A stretch of 30,185 nt of DNA from Pseudomonadota bacterium. GTDB taxonomy: Bacteria > Pseudomonadota > Gammaproteobacteria > Steroidobacterales > Steroidobacteraceae. Below are positions 8,960-17,458 of this stretch, one piece after another. A model generated the notes under the pieces. That model was not told where the DNA came from and did no database searches. It was given only the letters and a program-made list of their open reading frames with translations. Location: the NCBI GenBank assembly GCA_021808195.1, contig JAKBCE010000039.1:1-30185 (forward strand), in the 5' to 3' direction. Every line of letters begins with the position of its first letter. Positions within the stretch are counted from its first letter, which is position 1. The translations under genes were made by a program, and so were the position numbers.

Positions 8960-9887
8960 TCAGCTCTCCATCGGCCGCTTGGGAGACGGAGTGGCTGTGC
9001 GCTCCATCAGGTCGTAGAGGGTCGGCCGTGTCACACCGAGCAGCTCCGCGGCCTTGGCGATGTTGCCGCCAGCCAGCGCCATTGCGCGCTGCACGGCGGC
9101 GGTCTCGGCCCGCTGCCGGACCTCGCGCAGCGGCAGAATCTCTGCCTCGCCGGCATCCACGGCACCCAGTGACAGATCCGCCGCGGAAATGAGCTCGCCC
9201 TCACACATGATGGCCGCGACGTTGACCCGGTTCTCGAGGTCGCGCACGTTGCCGGGCCAAGGGTAGTGCTCGATCGCGGCAATGGCGTCGGGGGCGAGCC
9301 TCAGCAGCGGCCTGCCGTGGCGCTTGCAGGACTCCTGCAGGAACATAGTGCGCGAGCAGCACCCCATCCGAGCCGCGCTCGCGCAGCGGCGGGATGACGA
9401 CCGACACCTCGCCGCTGCGGTAATAGAGATCCTCGCGGAAGCGGCCCTGCTCGATCTCGGTCTTCAGGTCCCGGTGCGTGGCCGCGATGATGCACACGTC
9501 CACCTGAATCAGCTCGCGACCGCCCAGCCTCTCGATGACACGCTCCTGCAGGAAGCGCAGCAGCTTCGCCTGCAGCGCCAGCGGCATGTCGCCAATCTCA
9601 TCGAGAAACAGCATACCGCCGTTGGCGGTCTCGATCTTGCCGAGCGCCTGTTTCACCGCGCCCGTGAAGGCGCCACGCTCATACCCGAACAGCTCGCTCT
9701 CCAGGAGCGTCTCGGGAATGGCGGCGCAGTTGATGGCCACCCTGGGCTGCGCCGCACGCTCGCTCAGGGCGTGCAGCGCCTCGGCGAGACGATCCTTGCC
9801 GCGCGAGTTGGAATCCGAGCGAACCAGCACACCTCGGATCAGGCAGGACTCAAACACCTGCGGGTGACAATGCGCGCGCAGAACCAC
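8960..9887 (-). pseudogene. Truncated, frameshifted second copy of prsR (sigma-54 response regulator)
   Basis: Two adjacent frames on the minus strand together match the C-terminal two thirds of the intact PrsR at 21975-23339. The upstream piece (9887 to about 9340) carries the AAA+ core: INCAAIPETLLESELFGYERGAFTGA and a Walker B LFLDEIGDM. The match then jumps frame at about 9335-9345, where one extra base turns the expected YLLQE into YVPAG. It continues as FLQESCKRHG...HYPWPGNVRDLENRVN and the C-terminal helix-turn-helix GGNIAKAAELLGVTRPTLYDLME. The receiver domain is missing. The Walker A is ruined: GESGTGK in the intact copy corresponds to SDSNSRGK here. About four of five aligned residues still agree by eye. 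It should not encode a working activator. Confidence 0.9.
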
Positions 9888-9896
9888 CTCATTTCG

Positions 9897-9963
9897 CGGG
9901 CAAAAAGTTATGTAAATTTATTACTATAATTTATTGATTTATTTATTATTTTTATAATATAAA
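9897..9963. other. Very AT-rich junction segment
   Basis: About 65 bases made almost only of A and T lie between the broken prsR copy and the stop codon of the decarboxylase gene. Flanking DNA on both sides is GC-rich coding sequence, so the compositional change is abrupt. Sequences resembling -10 boxes (TATAAT at 9925-9930 and 9953-9958) are expected by chance in such DNA. I read it as a junction of the inserted island, though it could also be a relic transcription stop or promoter. Confidence 0.6.
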
Positions 9964-11385
9964 TCAGCGCGCCGCATCCAACGCGGCAACCAGCGTATCC
10001 ACATCTGCGTCACTCACTTCTCCATGTGTCGCGCAGATCCGCACAACATCCCGTCCCTCAAATTGTGCAACGGCGGCCCATGCCTTTCGCGTCGCCAACA
10101 GACGACATACAATCTCGCGAACGGGAACTGAGCCTGTCGGCGGAAGCGCACAGAGCACTGCTAACCGCGAATCGTTCGCGATTGACCAACCGCACTTGAT
10201 GAGTCCGCTCTTGACCCGTTCGATCACCTGCACTGCTCGCTCGACATGGCGTGCATAGCCGGACCAGCCCGCCGTTGCCAGAGACACAAAGAGCCGCAGA
10301 CCGAGGAAGCGCCGCGACCACTGGACCGTATTGAGGTATGGATCGATGCCCGAGGCGGTCGAGGGCATGAAGTCCGCGCCAACGTGAAAGGCATCGTTCA
10401 GAACCTTCGGGTAACGCGTGATGAACATGCCGCAACCCATCGTCGTGGCGAACCATTTGTGGGCATCGATGGTGATCGAATCGGCCCGTTCGATTCCCGC
10501 CAGCTCACTCCGCAGCCGCTCGGAGCACAGCGCCGCCCCACCCCAGGCCGCATCCACGTGATACCAGACGCCGTCCTCGCGCGCGACCTCCGAGCACGCC
10601 TCGAGCGGATCCACCATGCCGGCACCGGTGGTCCCGGCGGTCGGTGAAATCAACACCGGAACGATGCCCCGGAGTCGATCCTGGCGGACCGTTTCGGCCA
10701 GGGCCGCCGCGTCCATCCGTCCACGGCCATCGGTCGCGACGAGCCGGACCGCCTGCCGGCCGATCCCCGCCTGATGGGCGATCTTGTGCCAGGCCGGCTG
10801 GCACTCCCGCGACGTGTACAGGGCCACCGGCCCCGCGAACGCGCGTACGCCCTCCGTGGCGAACCGCGGATCCGCACGGGTCAGCGCGCAGACGAGGGCC
10901 GTATAGTTCGCTTCCGAGCCGCTGGTGGTGAAGTGCCCCGCCGAGTCCGGCGGCAGCCCCGCGCGCTGCGCCAGGGCGGCGATTACGTGCGCCTCGATGG
11001 CCACCGGCACCGGCGAAGAGCCCGAGCTGGCCAGCTGAGGATTGAAGCAGCCGGCAATCCGGTCGGCGAGCTGCGCCGGGAAGGTCGGCGCGGGATTGAA
11101 CAGCCCGAAATAGCGCGGGTGCGTCATGTGCACCGTGCCATGCTCGAGCTGCGCGATCGTCCAGTCGATCAGCGCACCGGCCGGCTGCGGGGTCGTGAAA
11201 TCGTAGCCGGTGAGTTCCCGGCGGAAGCGCTCCATGTCCAGATCGGGCATGACCGGGCCGCGCTTGACGCGCGCGTCCGCTGCAGCGAGTGCGCGCGTGA
11301 GGTAGTCCTCCAGCTGCTCGCGGACTTCGCGGTCCGGAAACAGCTCGGCCACGGGCGCGGGAATCTCATGCTGCGTCATCGACAC
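9964..11385 (-). CDS. Group II PLP-dependent amino acid decarboxylase
   Basis: This 473-residue pyridoxal-phosphate enzyme belongs to the aromatic-amino-acid/glutamate decarboxylase family. Motifs run in family order: HPRYFGLFNPAP (about 89-100), FTTSGSEANYTAL (about 152-164), a PLP-ring Asp in WYHVDAAWGG (Asp278) and the Schiff-base lysine in SITIDAHKWFATTMGCG (Lys310). The N-terminus has the usual helical lead-in. It is the last gene of the island's minus-strand operon, 9 bases after the MetY-type gene. It probably decarboxylates the amino acid built or activated by this cluster, giving an amine. Within the group, aromatic, glutamate, aspartate and diaminobutyrate decarboxylases look alike at this level, so I do not assign a substrate. 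Confidence 0.85.
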   Translation of the reverse strand: MSMTQHEIPAPVAELFPDREVREQLEDYLTRALAAADARVKRGPVMPDLDMERFRRELTGYDFTTPQPAGALIDWTIAQLEHGTVHMTHPRYFGLFNPAPTFPAQLADRIAGCFNPQLASSGSSPVPVAIEAHVIAALAQRAGLPPDSAGHFTTSGSEANYTALVCALTRADPRFATEGVRAFAGPVALYTSRECQPAWHKIAHQAGIGRQAVRLVATDGRGRMDAAALAETVRQDRLRGIVPVLISPTAGTTGAGMVDPLEACSEVAREDGVWYHVDAAWGGAALCSERLRSELAGIERADSITIDAHKWFATTMGCGMFITRYPKVLNDAFHVGADFMPSTASGIDPYLNTVQWSRRFLGLRLFVSLATAGWSGYARHVERAVQVIERVKSGLIKCGWSIANDSRLAVLCALPPTGSVPVREIVCRLLATRKAWAAVAQFEGRDVVRICATHGEVSDADVDTLVAALDAAR

Positions 11386-11394
11386 GCCTTTGCC

Positions 11395-12675
11395 TCACGG
11401 ACCGACCGCGGCCGCGAGCGCCTGATCGAGGTCGGCCAGGATATCGTCGATGTGCTCGATCCCGACGCTGAGCCGCATCGTTTCCGGACCGATACCTGCC
11501 AGACGCTGCTCCTCGGGAGACATCTGCCGGTGCGTCGTGGACGCCGGATGGCAGGCCAGCGACTTGGCATCCCCGAGGTTCACCAGGCGCTTGAACAGCT
11601 TCAGCGCATCGTAGAAGCGCGTGCCGGCATCGTAGCCGCCGCGCAGCGCAAAGGTCAGCAGCGAGCAGGTCCGGCCTTTGAGGTACTTCCGCACCAGCGG
11701 GTAATGAGGGCTGTCGGGAAAGCCCGCATAGCTCACCGAGGCGACGCGGGGATCGTCGCGCAGGAATTCCGCCACGCGCCGGGCATTGTCCACGTGCCGC
11801 TCCATTCTCAGCGCGACCGTCTCGATGCCCTGCAGCAGCAGGAACGCGCTGAGCGGTGAGAGCACCGAGCCCATGGTCCGCTGGAAGACGCTCCGGCAGC
11901 GGCCGACATAGGCAGCCCGCCCGTAATGCGCCGTGTAGACCAGTCCGTGGTAGGACTCATCGGGACGAGTCAGCATCGGAAAGCGTTCCGCATGCGTCTG
12001 CCAAGGGAAGTTCCCGCTGTCGACAATCACCCCGCCCAGGGTCGTGCCGTGACCGCCGAGGAACTTGGTCAGGGAATGCACGACGATGTCCGCCCCGTAC
12101 TCGAACGGTCGCACCAGCAGCGGGGTCGGCACGGTATTGTCGACGATCAGGGGAACCCCGGCGCGGTGCGCCACCGCGGCCAGCGCCTCGAGATCACACA
12201 CGTTGCCCGCCGGGTTGCCGACCATTTCGCAGTACACGGCCCGGGTGTTCTCGTCGATCAGCGCGGCCAGCGATTCGGGGCGGTCGTCCTGGGCAAAGCG
12301 CGCGCCGATCCCCAGCTGCGGCAGGATATGCGCAAAGAGCGTGTGCGTGGTGCCGTAGAGCTGGGGCACGGACACGATATTGCGGCCCGCCTGCGTGACG
12401 GCGAGGATGGCGTAATGCAACGCCGCCTGTCCCGAGCTCACGCACAGCGCATCGATCCCGCCCTCGAGCTGCGCCATGCGCTTCTCGAGCACCTGAGTGG
12501 TGGGATTGGAGATGCGCGTATACCGGAACCCGTCCACCTCGAGATTGAACAGCGCGGCGCCGTGCTCGGCGCTGTCGAACGAATACGCCACGGTCTGGTA
12601 GATGGGGACCGCCACCGCTTTGGTGGTCGGATCGGCGTCGAAGCCGCCGTGCAGGGCTATGGTCTCGGGTCGCAC
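11395..12675 (-). CDS. MetY-type O-acylhomoserine sulfhydrylase-family PLP enzyme
   Basis: This Cys/Met-metabolism PLP enzyme is close to O-acetylhomoserine aminocarboxypropyltransferase (MetY). The family replaces the acyloxy group of an O-acylhomoserine with a thiol or other nucleophile. I prefer the GTG at 12675 (MRPETIALHGG), which matches the usual family N-terminus and follows a GTGAGG ribosome site. An ATG at 12702 would overlap the SDR gene by 20 bases. Visible blocks are YTRISNPTT, SSGQAAL, LYGTTHTLF, VDNTVPTPLL, the lysine motif VVHSLTKFLGGHGT (Lys204) and KLVNLGDAKSL-like FKRLVNLGDAKSLACHPASTTH. About 426 residues is a normal length. A MetA-type acyltransferase at 18780 could supply its substrate. 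The nucleophile it uses is unknown; rhizobitoxine synthesis shows that this fold can use nucleophiles other than sulfide. Confidence 0.88.
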   Translation of the reverse strand: MRPETIALHGGFDADPTTKAVAVPIYQTVAYSFDSAEHGAALFNLEVDGFRYTRISNPTTQVLEKRMAQLEGGIDALCVSSGQAALHYAILAVTQAGRNIVSVPQLYGTTHTLFAHILPQLGIGARFAQDDRPESLAALIDENTRAVYCEMVGNPAGNVCDLEALAAVAHRAGVPLIVDNTVPTPLLVRPFEYGADIVVHSLTKFLGGHGTTLGGVIVDSGNFPWQTHAERFPMLTRPDESYHGLVYTAHYGRAAYVGRCRSVFQRTMGSVLSPLSAFLLLQGIETVALRMERHVDNARRVAEFLRDDPRVASVSYAGFPDSPHYPLVRKYLKGRTCSLLTFALRGGYDAGTRFYDALKLFKRLVNLGDAKSLACHPASTTHRQMSPEEQRLAGIGPETMRLSVGIEHIDDILADLDQALAAAVGP

Positions 12676-12682
12676 TCTGGCC

Positions 12683-13402
12683 TCACGCGGTGTTGCCGGC
12701 ATCCACGGTCAGTGTGGTGCCAGTGATGTTGTGGGCGGCGTCGCTCAACAGATATTCAACCGCGCCGGCGATGTCCGCCGGTTCGGCCATGCGCCGCAGC
12801 GCGCTGCGGCGCACGATCTGTTCCCGGGCTTGCGCGCCGAGCTCGTGGGTCATCGCGGTATCCACGAACCCCGGGGCAACGGAATTCACCGTGATCCCGA
12901 GCGGCCCGACCTCCCGCGCCAGCGAGCGCGTAAAGCCTTCCAGCGACGCCTTAGTCGCCGAATACGCGGCCAGGGCCTTGTAGCCGCTCTGGGCAACGAT
13001 GCTGGAGATGCTGACGATGCGCCCGCAGCCCGCGCTCATCATGGAACGCAGCACGTACTTGGTCAGCAGGATGGGCGCGAGCGTATTGAGGCGCACCAGC
13101 GCCTCGATGTCCGCATCGCGCATCATGGACAGCAGTCCGCCGGTGCCGAGACCGGCATTGTTGACGAGCCCGTAGAACGGCCCAAACTCGCGGCGCAGAC
13201 GGCCAACCTGTTCACCGATGCCGGCCGTGTCGGCGAGATCGCACGCGCGGAAATGCAGCTCGGGCTGCCCGGCTCGCGCGGTGCGCAGCTCAGCGCTCTC
13301 GGAGCGCGCCAGGGCGATCACCCGATAGCCGCCGAGTGCCAGCCGCGCCGCAATGGCGAGCCCGAGTCCACGGCTGCCGCCGCTCACGAGCACGCTACGC
13401 AT
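12683..13402 (-). CDS. FabG-like short-chain dehydrogenase/reductase
   Basis: This classical NAD(P)-dependent SDR has 239 residues. The cofactor glycine motif SGGSRGLG is at residues 7-14, followed by NNAG, the catalytic Ser in SISSIVAQSG and the Tyr-Lys pair in AYSATKAS. PGFVDTAM is the normal loop after the active site. Closest in feel to 3-oxoacyl-ACP reductases, it may reduce a beta-keto or imine group on a carrier-protein-bound intermediate. It overlaps the upstream ligase by 8 bases and so belongs to the same operon. Substrate not assigned. Confidence 0.88.
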   Translation of the reverse strand: MRSVLVSGGSRGLGLAIAARLALGGYRVIALARSESAELRTARAGQPELHFRACDLADTAGIGEQVGRLRREFGPFYGLVNNAGLGTGGLLSMMRDADIEALVRLNTLAPILLTKYVLRSMMSAGCGRIVSISSIVAQSGYKALAAYSATKASLEGFTRSLAREVGPLGITVNSVAPGFVDTAMTHELGAQAREQIVRRSALRRMAEPADIAGAVEYLLSDAAHNITGTTLTVDAGNTA

Positions 13403-14765
13403 TGGGACGCACCAGCTTGCCCGACGGCGAAACCTCGAGCACCGGCACGAAGTGGATCAAGGCCGGCACCTTGTGCGCCGCGAGGCTGGCGCGACAGAGA
13501 CCCAGAATCTCCTGACGAATACCCGCCTCCTCAGCGGCGCCTTGCGACGCGTCGCGCTCGAGGACCACGTCGGCGGTCACCACGGCACCGGTAATGGGGC
13601 TACGGCGCGGCTTGACCAGGGACATGCGCACCGCGGGATGCGCATTGATCACCGCCTCCACCTCCTCAGGATGCACCTTCAGGCCCCCGACGTTGATGAT
13701 GCCGCCGCTGCGGCCCATGAAATGGTACCGGCCATCGCGCAGCTCGAGCCGGTCGCCGGTGTTCACGAATCCGTCGGCATCCTTCAGCGGCGGCACGTCA
13801 CCGAGGTAGCCCAGCGCATTGCCGGGCGATCTGAGCCTGAGCGACCCGCGACTGACATCGAGCTGCACGCCGTGCTGGGATTCATCGACGAGTGACGCCG
13901 GAAAGCCGCTGAGTCCGTCCTCCACCTCAAATCCCACACCCGCTTCGGTGGACGCAAATGCATGTGCCACGCGCGCATGCGGGAATGCCGTGCGCAGGCT
14001 CTCCAGAATCCCCTGATCGGCGATCTCGCCGGACAGCCGCACGTAGGCGGGCGTGAAGCCTCCCGCGGCTCCGCTCATGAGCGCCTTTCTCCAGTGGGAC
14101 GGGGTTCCCGAAATGTGCGTGACCCCCGCGGCACCGGCGCGCGCCAGAAACGATTCGGTGGACTCGTTCGGACTCGACAATACCAGCGATCCACCGCACA
14201 GCGCCCGCAGGAAGATCTGCAGGCCCCCGTACCGGCGGATGTCATAGAAGGTGCTCCAGGTCGTCGGCGCGCCGGCAGCGTCGATGAAGTTCAGCAGGCT
14301 GGCCAGGGTGTGGCGCACCAGCTTGGGTGCACCGCTCGTGCCGGAGGTCAGCAGAATCCACTCCGTGTCGTACTCCGGATGCCGCGTGACTCCGCAGGGC
14401 TGCGGGTCCGCAAGCGCCTCGACCCACAGATGCGCCGCGACATCCTGCGGCGGCGGGCCGCTGCCGGCGTCCCCGACCCAGGCGTCGCACTCGGCCGTGC
14501 GGGCAATGTACGGCATGTGCTCGGGCGCAATACCGCCCGGGCAGAGCACCATCCGCCGGGCAACGCCGTCGAGCTCGACTAGGGCCACAGCGGCGGTCAA
14601 TTGATCCTGGACCGCCACCACGACACTCCGCCCGCGGAAAGCGTCAATTTTCCCCGCCAGACAGGATGCGTGTTCCAGAGCCTGTAGTTCTACGGTCCGC
14701 TGCGCGTCACGGAGCGTACCCACCGGCCGTCCGCGCTCACGCAACAGCGATGCCCACAGGGTCAT
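13395..14765 (-). CDS. AMP-forming acyl/aminoacyl ligase (ANL superfamily)
   Basis: This 456-residue adenylating enzyme is short for the family, with a compact N-terminal region. Core motifs are present: P-loop LLTSGTSGAPK (138-148), ASTEAG, GFVNTGD and the hinge GRSGGIINVGGLKVHPEEVE, and the C-terminal catalytic lysine in SPSGKLVR. It begins directly at the stop of the small acyl carrier protein gene (4-base ATGA overlap). That coupling suggests it loads an acyl or aryl acid onto that carrier protein. No transmembrane or condensation domain is fused to it. The acid it activates cannot be deduced. Confidence 0.87.
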   Translation of the reverse strand: MTLWASLLRERGRPVGTLRDAQRTVELQALEHASCLAGKIDAFRGRSVVVAVQDQLTAAVALVELDGVARRMVLCPGGIAPEHMPYIARTAECDAWVGDAGSGPPPQDVAAHLWVEALADPQPCGVTRHPEYDTEWILLTSGTSGAPKLVRHTLASLLNFIDAAGAPTTWSTFYDIRRYGGLQIFLRALCGGSLVLSSPNESTESFLARAGAAGVTHISGTPSHWRKALMSGAAGGFTPAYVRLSGEIADQGILESLRTAFPHARVAHAFASTEAGVGFEVEDGLSGFPASLVDESQHGVQLDVSRGSLRLRSPGNALGYLGDVPPLKDADGFVNTGDRLELRDGRYHFMGRSGGIINVGGLKVHPEEVEAVINAHPAVRMSLVKPRRSPITGAVVTADVVLERDASQGAAEEAGIRQEILGLCRASLAAHKVPALIHFVPVLEVSPSGKLVRPNA

Positions 14766-15007
14766 GAGACCTTCGCGTGGGACTCGTAGAGCTGCACAAA
14801 ATCGCCGAACGTCACGGGAAAATGCTCGGCGGTATCGAACGGATTGAAGCCCAGGGTCTCCTCGAGTCGGGCAGCAATGAGCGCGAAGCTCAGCGAATCG
14901 AGTCCGCTGTCGAGCAATTTCAGATCATCGTTCAGCGGCACCAGCTCTCGCTGCTGCTCCTGGGCAATTTCCGCGAACAGGGCGGTTATCGTCGAGCGTA
15001 CGGTCAT
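14762..15007 (-). CDS. Acyl carrier protein 1 (phosphopantetheine-binding)
   Basis: This free-standing 81-residue carrier protein has the phosphopantetheine attachment motif LLDSGLDSLSF (Ser38) at the start of helix 2. The first helix carries ITALFAEIAQEQQ. An AGGAG ribosome site lies 7 bases before the ATG at 15007. It is coupled by a 4-base overlap to the AMP-forming ligase. A gap of 129 bases separates it from the upstream SnoaL-like gene, so it may also have its own promoter. The natural partner set is that ligase, the SDR and possibly the amino acid:carrier-protein ligase upstream. Confidence 0.92.
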   Translation of the reverse strand: MTVRSTITALFAEIAQEQQRELVPLNDDLKLLDSGLDSLSFALIAARLEETLGFNPFDTAEHFPVTFGDFVQLYESHAKVS

Positions 15008-15136
15008 GCCTGCTCTCCTGCTGCGATCGCTCGTGTCACTGGGTACATCAGCGGGCTCCTATTGCGCAATCTTGGTCTGTTGTTCACTTACTGCTTGCCT
15101 TGCCGGCAAGCTCGCACCGGCACGCAGCCCCGCGCC
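15008..15136. promoter_or_regulatory. Intra-operon gap with two perfect short palindromes
   Basis: This is the only sizeable gap inside the island's minus-strand operon. It contains the 10-base palindromes ATTGCGCAAT (15061-15070) and TTGCCGGCAA (15100-15109). Neither is followed by a T-run on the minus strand, so a terminator is unlikely. They could be operator half-sites of an internal promoter for the carrier-protein gene. Short palindromes of this size also occur by chance. Confidence 0.25.
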
Positions 15137-15535
15137 TCATACGGGCGCGAAAAACTCCACGTAGGACGCGATCCGATCACCGCGCACCTCGATGACGTCC
15201 ACCAGTTCAGTGGCAATGCGTGCGCCGGTGACCCGCGAATGGATCACGGCGCGCCAATGAACCGCCGCGCGGTTGCCTTCGATGACCCGAGCCAGCACCG
15301 CATACTCGGAGAGACTGAAGGACTTCAGCAGCACCGCGAGCCAGCCACGGATCTGCGCCGCATTGCACACAGCGATGGCGATCGGCTTGCCGTCACTAGA
15401 GCCGGATATCCGAAACTGCGCCTGCTCGGCAAAAAGCCCGGCCAGCGGATCGAGCTCACCGTCAAGCCGTGCCGCGTACAGCACCTCCAGCACCTGCTCG
15501 ATGCGCGCACGATCGCTATCCACAACGTCTGTCAT
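15137..15535 (-). CDS. SnoaL/NTF2-fold small protein
   Basis: This 132-residue protein has the pattern of the SnoaL-like/NTF2 superfamily: an N-terminal helix (RARIEQVLEVLYAARLDGE), LAGLFAEQAQFRISG, then alternating beta strands (YAVLARVIEGNRAAVHWRAVIHSRVTG and ELVDVIEVRGDRIASYVEFF). The fold occurs in cyclases, isomerases, dehydratases and ligand-binding proteins, so the role is open. It follows the alpha/beta hydrolase gene by 8 bases and is therefore in the operon. A role on a carrier-bound or released intermediate is plausible but not shown. Confidence 0.75.
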   Translation of the reverse strand: MTDVVDSDRARIEQVLEVLYAARLDGELDPLAGLFAEQAQFRISGSSDGKPIAIAVCNAAQIRGWLAVLLKSFSLSEYAVLARVIEGNRAAVHWRAVIHSRVTGARIATELVDVIEVRGDRIASYVEFFAPV

Positions 15536-15543
15536 AGGTTCGA

Positions 15544-16479
15544 TCAGGCTAGGAGGGCGCGGATATCCGCGCCGATGGTTTGGTACGCCTCTGCCGCATG
15601 GGGGATCACCATGCCGAGTCCATAGAATAAATGAATCATCCCGGCGTGACAGCGATAGCGGGTCGGCACGCCAGCCTCCTGCAACTGTCCGGCGTACGCG
15701 CTGCCGTCGTCGCGCACCGGGTCACACTCGGCGGTGTGGATGCAGGCCGGCGGAAGATCCGCAGTGGCTTGCGCGCGTAGCGGCGAGACCCGGGGGTCGG
15801 CCGGATCCGTCCGCGGAGGCAGATAGTGAGCCACATCGTGCTCGAGTGTGCCCCGGTCGAGCAGATCGCCCTGATCATACGGCCGCCGGTCAATCGTCCC
15901 CGGCCGGTAATCGAGGATGGGACAGAGCAGGACCTGCACCGCGAAGCGAGGTCCCCGGCCGGCGAGACGGTGCCGGCAGGCCGCAACGGCGAGCGCCGCG
16001 CCCGCCGAGTCCCCGGACACGCCCAATCGCTCGCGCTCGACCCCCAGGTCCGCAGCGTGATCGAACACCCAGTCGCACGCCGCGCAAGCGTCCTCGATGG
16101 CGGCGGGAAACCGTGCCTCCGGTGCCAAACGATAATCGACGGAAATCACCCGGCAACCGCTGGCGTTCGCCAGCGCGCGCGCGACGCCATCGTGCGTCTC
16201 GAGGCTGCCGGCCACGAATCCGCCGCCGTGGAAGTACAGCAGTGCCGCAGGCGTCTCTGCGGCCGCGTTGAGCGGCGTGTACGTGCGCAGGCGCAGCGCG
16301 CCGTCGGGCCCGGGCACGCTGCACTCGGCGACGCGCCCAACCGGCTGGGGCTCCCCTCCCAGACTCAACAGGCGCTGCAGCGCCTCTCGCCGTCCAGGCA
16401 CCGTGAGCGCTCCTGCGCTGCGCGCCTCGCCCAGCGACAGTCGGGCAAGAAATCGCCGCACATGGGGATCCAACGTCAT
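15544..16479 (-). CDS. Hormone-sensitive-lipase-type alpha/beta hydrolase
   Basis: This 311-residue esterase of the HSL (GDSAG) family starts at MTLDPHVRRFL. A longer reading frame upstream would run over the amino acid:carrier-protein ligase gene and is out of family. The oxyanion motif HGGGF is at 84-88. The catalytic triad is visible: Ser158 in GDSAGA, Asp253 in ECDPVRDDG and His283 in GMIHLFYG. No signal peptide, so it is cytoplasmic. Located between the amino acid:carrier-protein ligase and the carrier-protein genes, it may act as a thioesterase or esterase that releases or edits a product. That is inference from position. Confidence 0.88.
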   Translation of the reverse strand: MTLDPHVRRFLARLSLGEARSAGALTVPGRREALQRLLSLGGEPQPVGRVAECSVPGPDGALRLRTYTPLNAAAETPAALLYFHGGGFVAGSLETHDGVARALANASGCRVISVDYRLAPEARFPAAIEDACAACDWVFDHAADLGVERERLGVSGDSAGAALAVAACRHRLAGRGPRFAVQVLLCPILDYRPGTIDRRPYDQGDLLDRGTLEHDVAHYLPPRTDPADPRVSPLRAQATADLPPACIHTAECDPVRDDGSAYAGQLQEAGVPTRYRCHAGMIHLFYGLGMVIPHAAEAYQTIGADIRALLA

Positions 16480-16492
16480 GAGCCAACGTGCT

Positions 16493-17458
16493 TCAGATCT
16501 GCAACGCCCGGCGGACCGTGGCGGGCCAGCCGGCCGGATCGAGTCCGTGGACGCAGAACATCGCCACCGCCAGCCGATCCATCCCGAACGCGACGCAACC
16601 GCTGTGCGCGGCCTCGCCATCCACACTGCTCAAGCCCCATACCGAACCGAAGTGGTCCTGGTGATAATTGAAACTCATGCAGGCGGTAGGCTTCATGTCC
16701 GGTGCATAGGGAACGAGGAACTCGAATTTCAGCGACTGCTGCCGCTGGCTCACCGCCATGACCTGCCCCACGCGCCCGAAGAACGGGTCGCTGGCGACAT
16801 CCATTTGACCGGGCAAGCCGAGTTCGGCCGCTATCGACTGCGCGCGCGCCATCCATTGCTCCCGGAACCCCTGCACGTCCCCGGCAGAGCCGATGCGTAC
16901 GTATTCGCGCATCCGGAACGACTGCAGTCGATCGAGTGCCGCCGACGGCTCGTGGCGGAAGCAATCGGCCGCGACATCGAAGATCAAACCACCCGGCGGC
17001 ACGGCACCCCGGCCTGCGACCATCGGATAGACCGGATAGCACGCCGCCGGCGACAGCACGAGATCCGATGCCGCCAGAGAATCCGTCCAGCTCCCGCCGT
17101 GCTCATGGGTGTTGGCCGCCGCCAGGATCTGCGCTTCCGTACCGTGCAGCGCACAGACGCACCCGAGCAGATTGGGGAAACTGCCCAGGTAGCCGGACTT
17201 CTCGACCTGTGCCCGACTCATCACCGGTGGAAAGCGCAGCACTTCCGCACGCGGATCCCGATGCCGCGTGATGAGCGTAGCGAGCCGCTGCAGCACATTT
17301 TCATATCGCTCCGTGCGCGCATAGACGCCCTCGACCCCCATCGGCCGGAAGAGTGCCTGCCGCAGCGCCTCGAAGGCATCGACGCGGGAGGTCTCAGCGC
17401 AGTTCACGTTGACGGCGCTCATGCCGCAAACCAGATCATGATTCACCGCTGAGGACAC
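16493..17458 (-). CDS. Amino acid:[carrier protein] ligase (class II aminoacyl-tRNA-synthetase-like)
   Basis: This 321-residue homologue of the SerRS-type catalytic core lacks a tRNA-binding arm. The described family activates small amino acids such as glycine or alanine with ATP and transfers them to the phosphopantetheine of a small carrier protein. Family blocks include FPPVMSRAQVEKSGYLGSFPNLLG (about 76-99), the motif-2 segment DCFRHEPSAALDRLQSFRMREYVRIG (about 165-190), HQDHFG (266-271) and the motif-3 segment HSGCVAFGMDRLAVAMF (285-301). The zinc ligands of the family, Cys-Glu-Cys, fit Cys140, Glu185 and Cys288. The start is unsure: GTG at 17458 overlaps the dehydrogenase gene by 23 bases, while ATG at 17422 would not overlap. 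Two carrier-protein genes occur in the same island. The amino acid used is not known. Confidence 0.87.
   Translation of the reverse strand: MSSAVNHDLVCGMSAVNVNCAETSRVDAFEALRQALFRPMGVEGVYARTERYENVLQRLATLITRHRDPRAEVLRFPPVMSRAQVEKSGYLGSFPNLLGCVCALHGTEAQILAAANTHEHGGSWTDSLAASDLVLSPAACYPVYPMVAGRGAVPPGGLIFDVAADCFRHEPSAALDRLQSFRMREYVRIGSAGDVQGFREQWMARAQSIAAELGLPGQMDVASDPFFGRVGQVMAVSQRQQSLKFEFLVPYAPDMKPTACMSFNYHQDHFGSVWGLSSVDGEAAHSGCVAFGMDRLAVAMFCVHGLDPAGWPATVRRALQI

Noticed and set aside
15090..15112. Terminator hairpin after the SnoaL-like gene
   Set aside because: The palindrome TTGCCGGCAA is not followed by a T-run in the direction of transcription.
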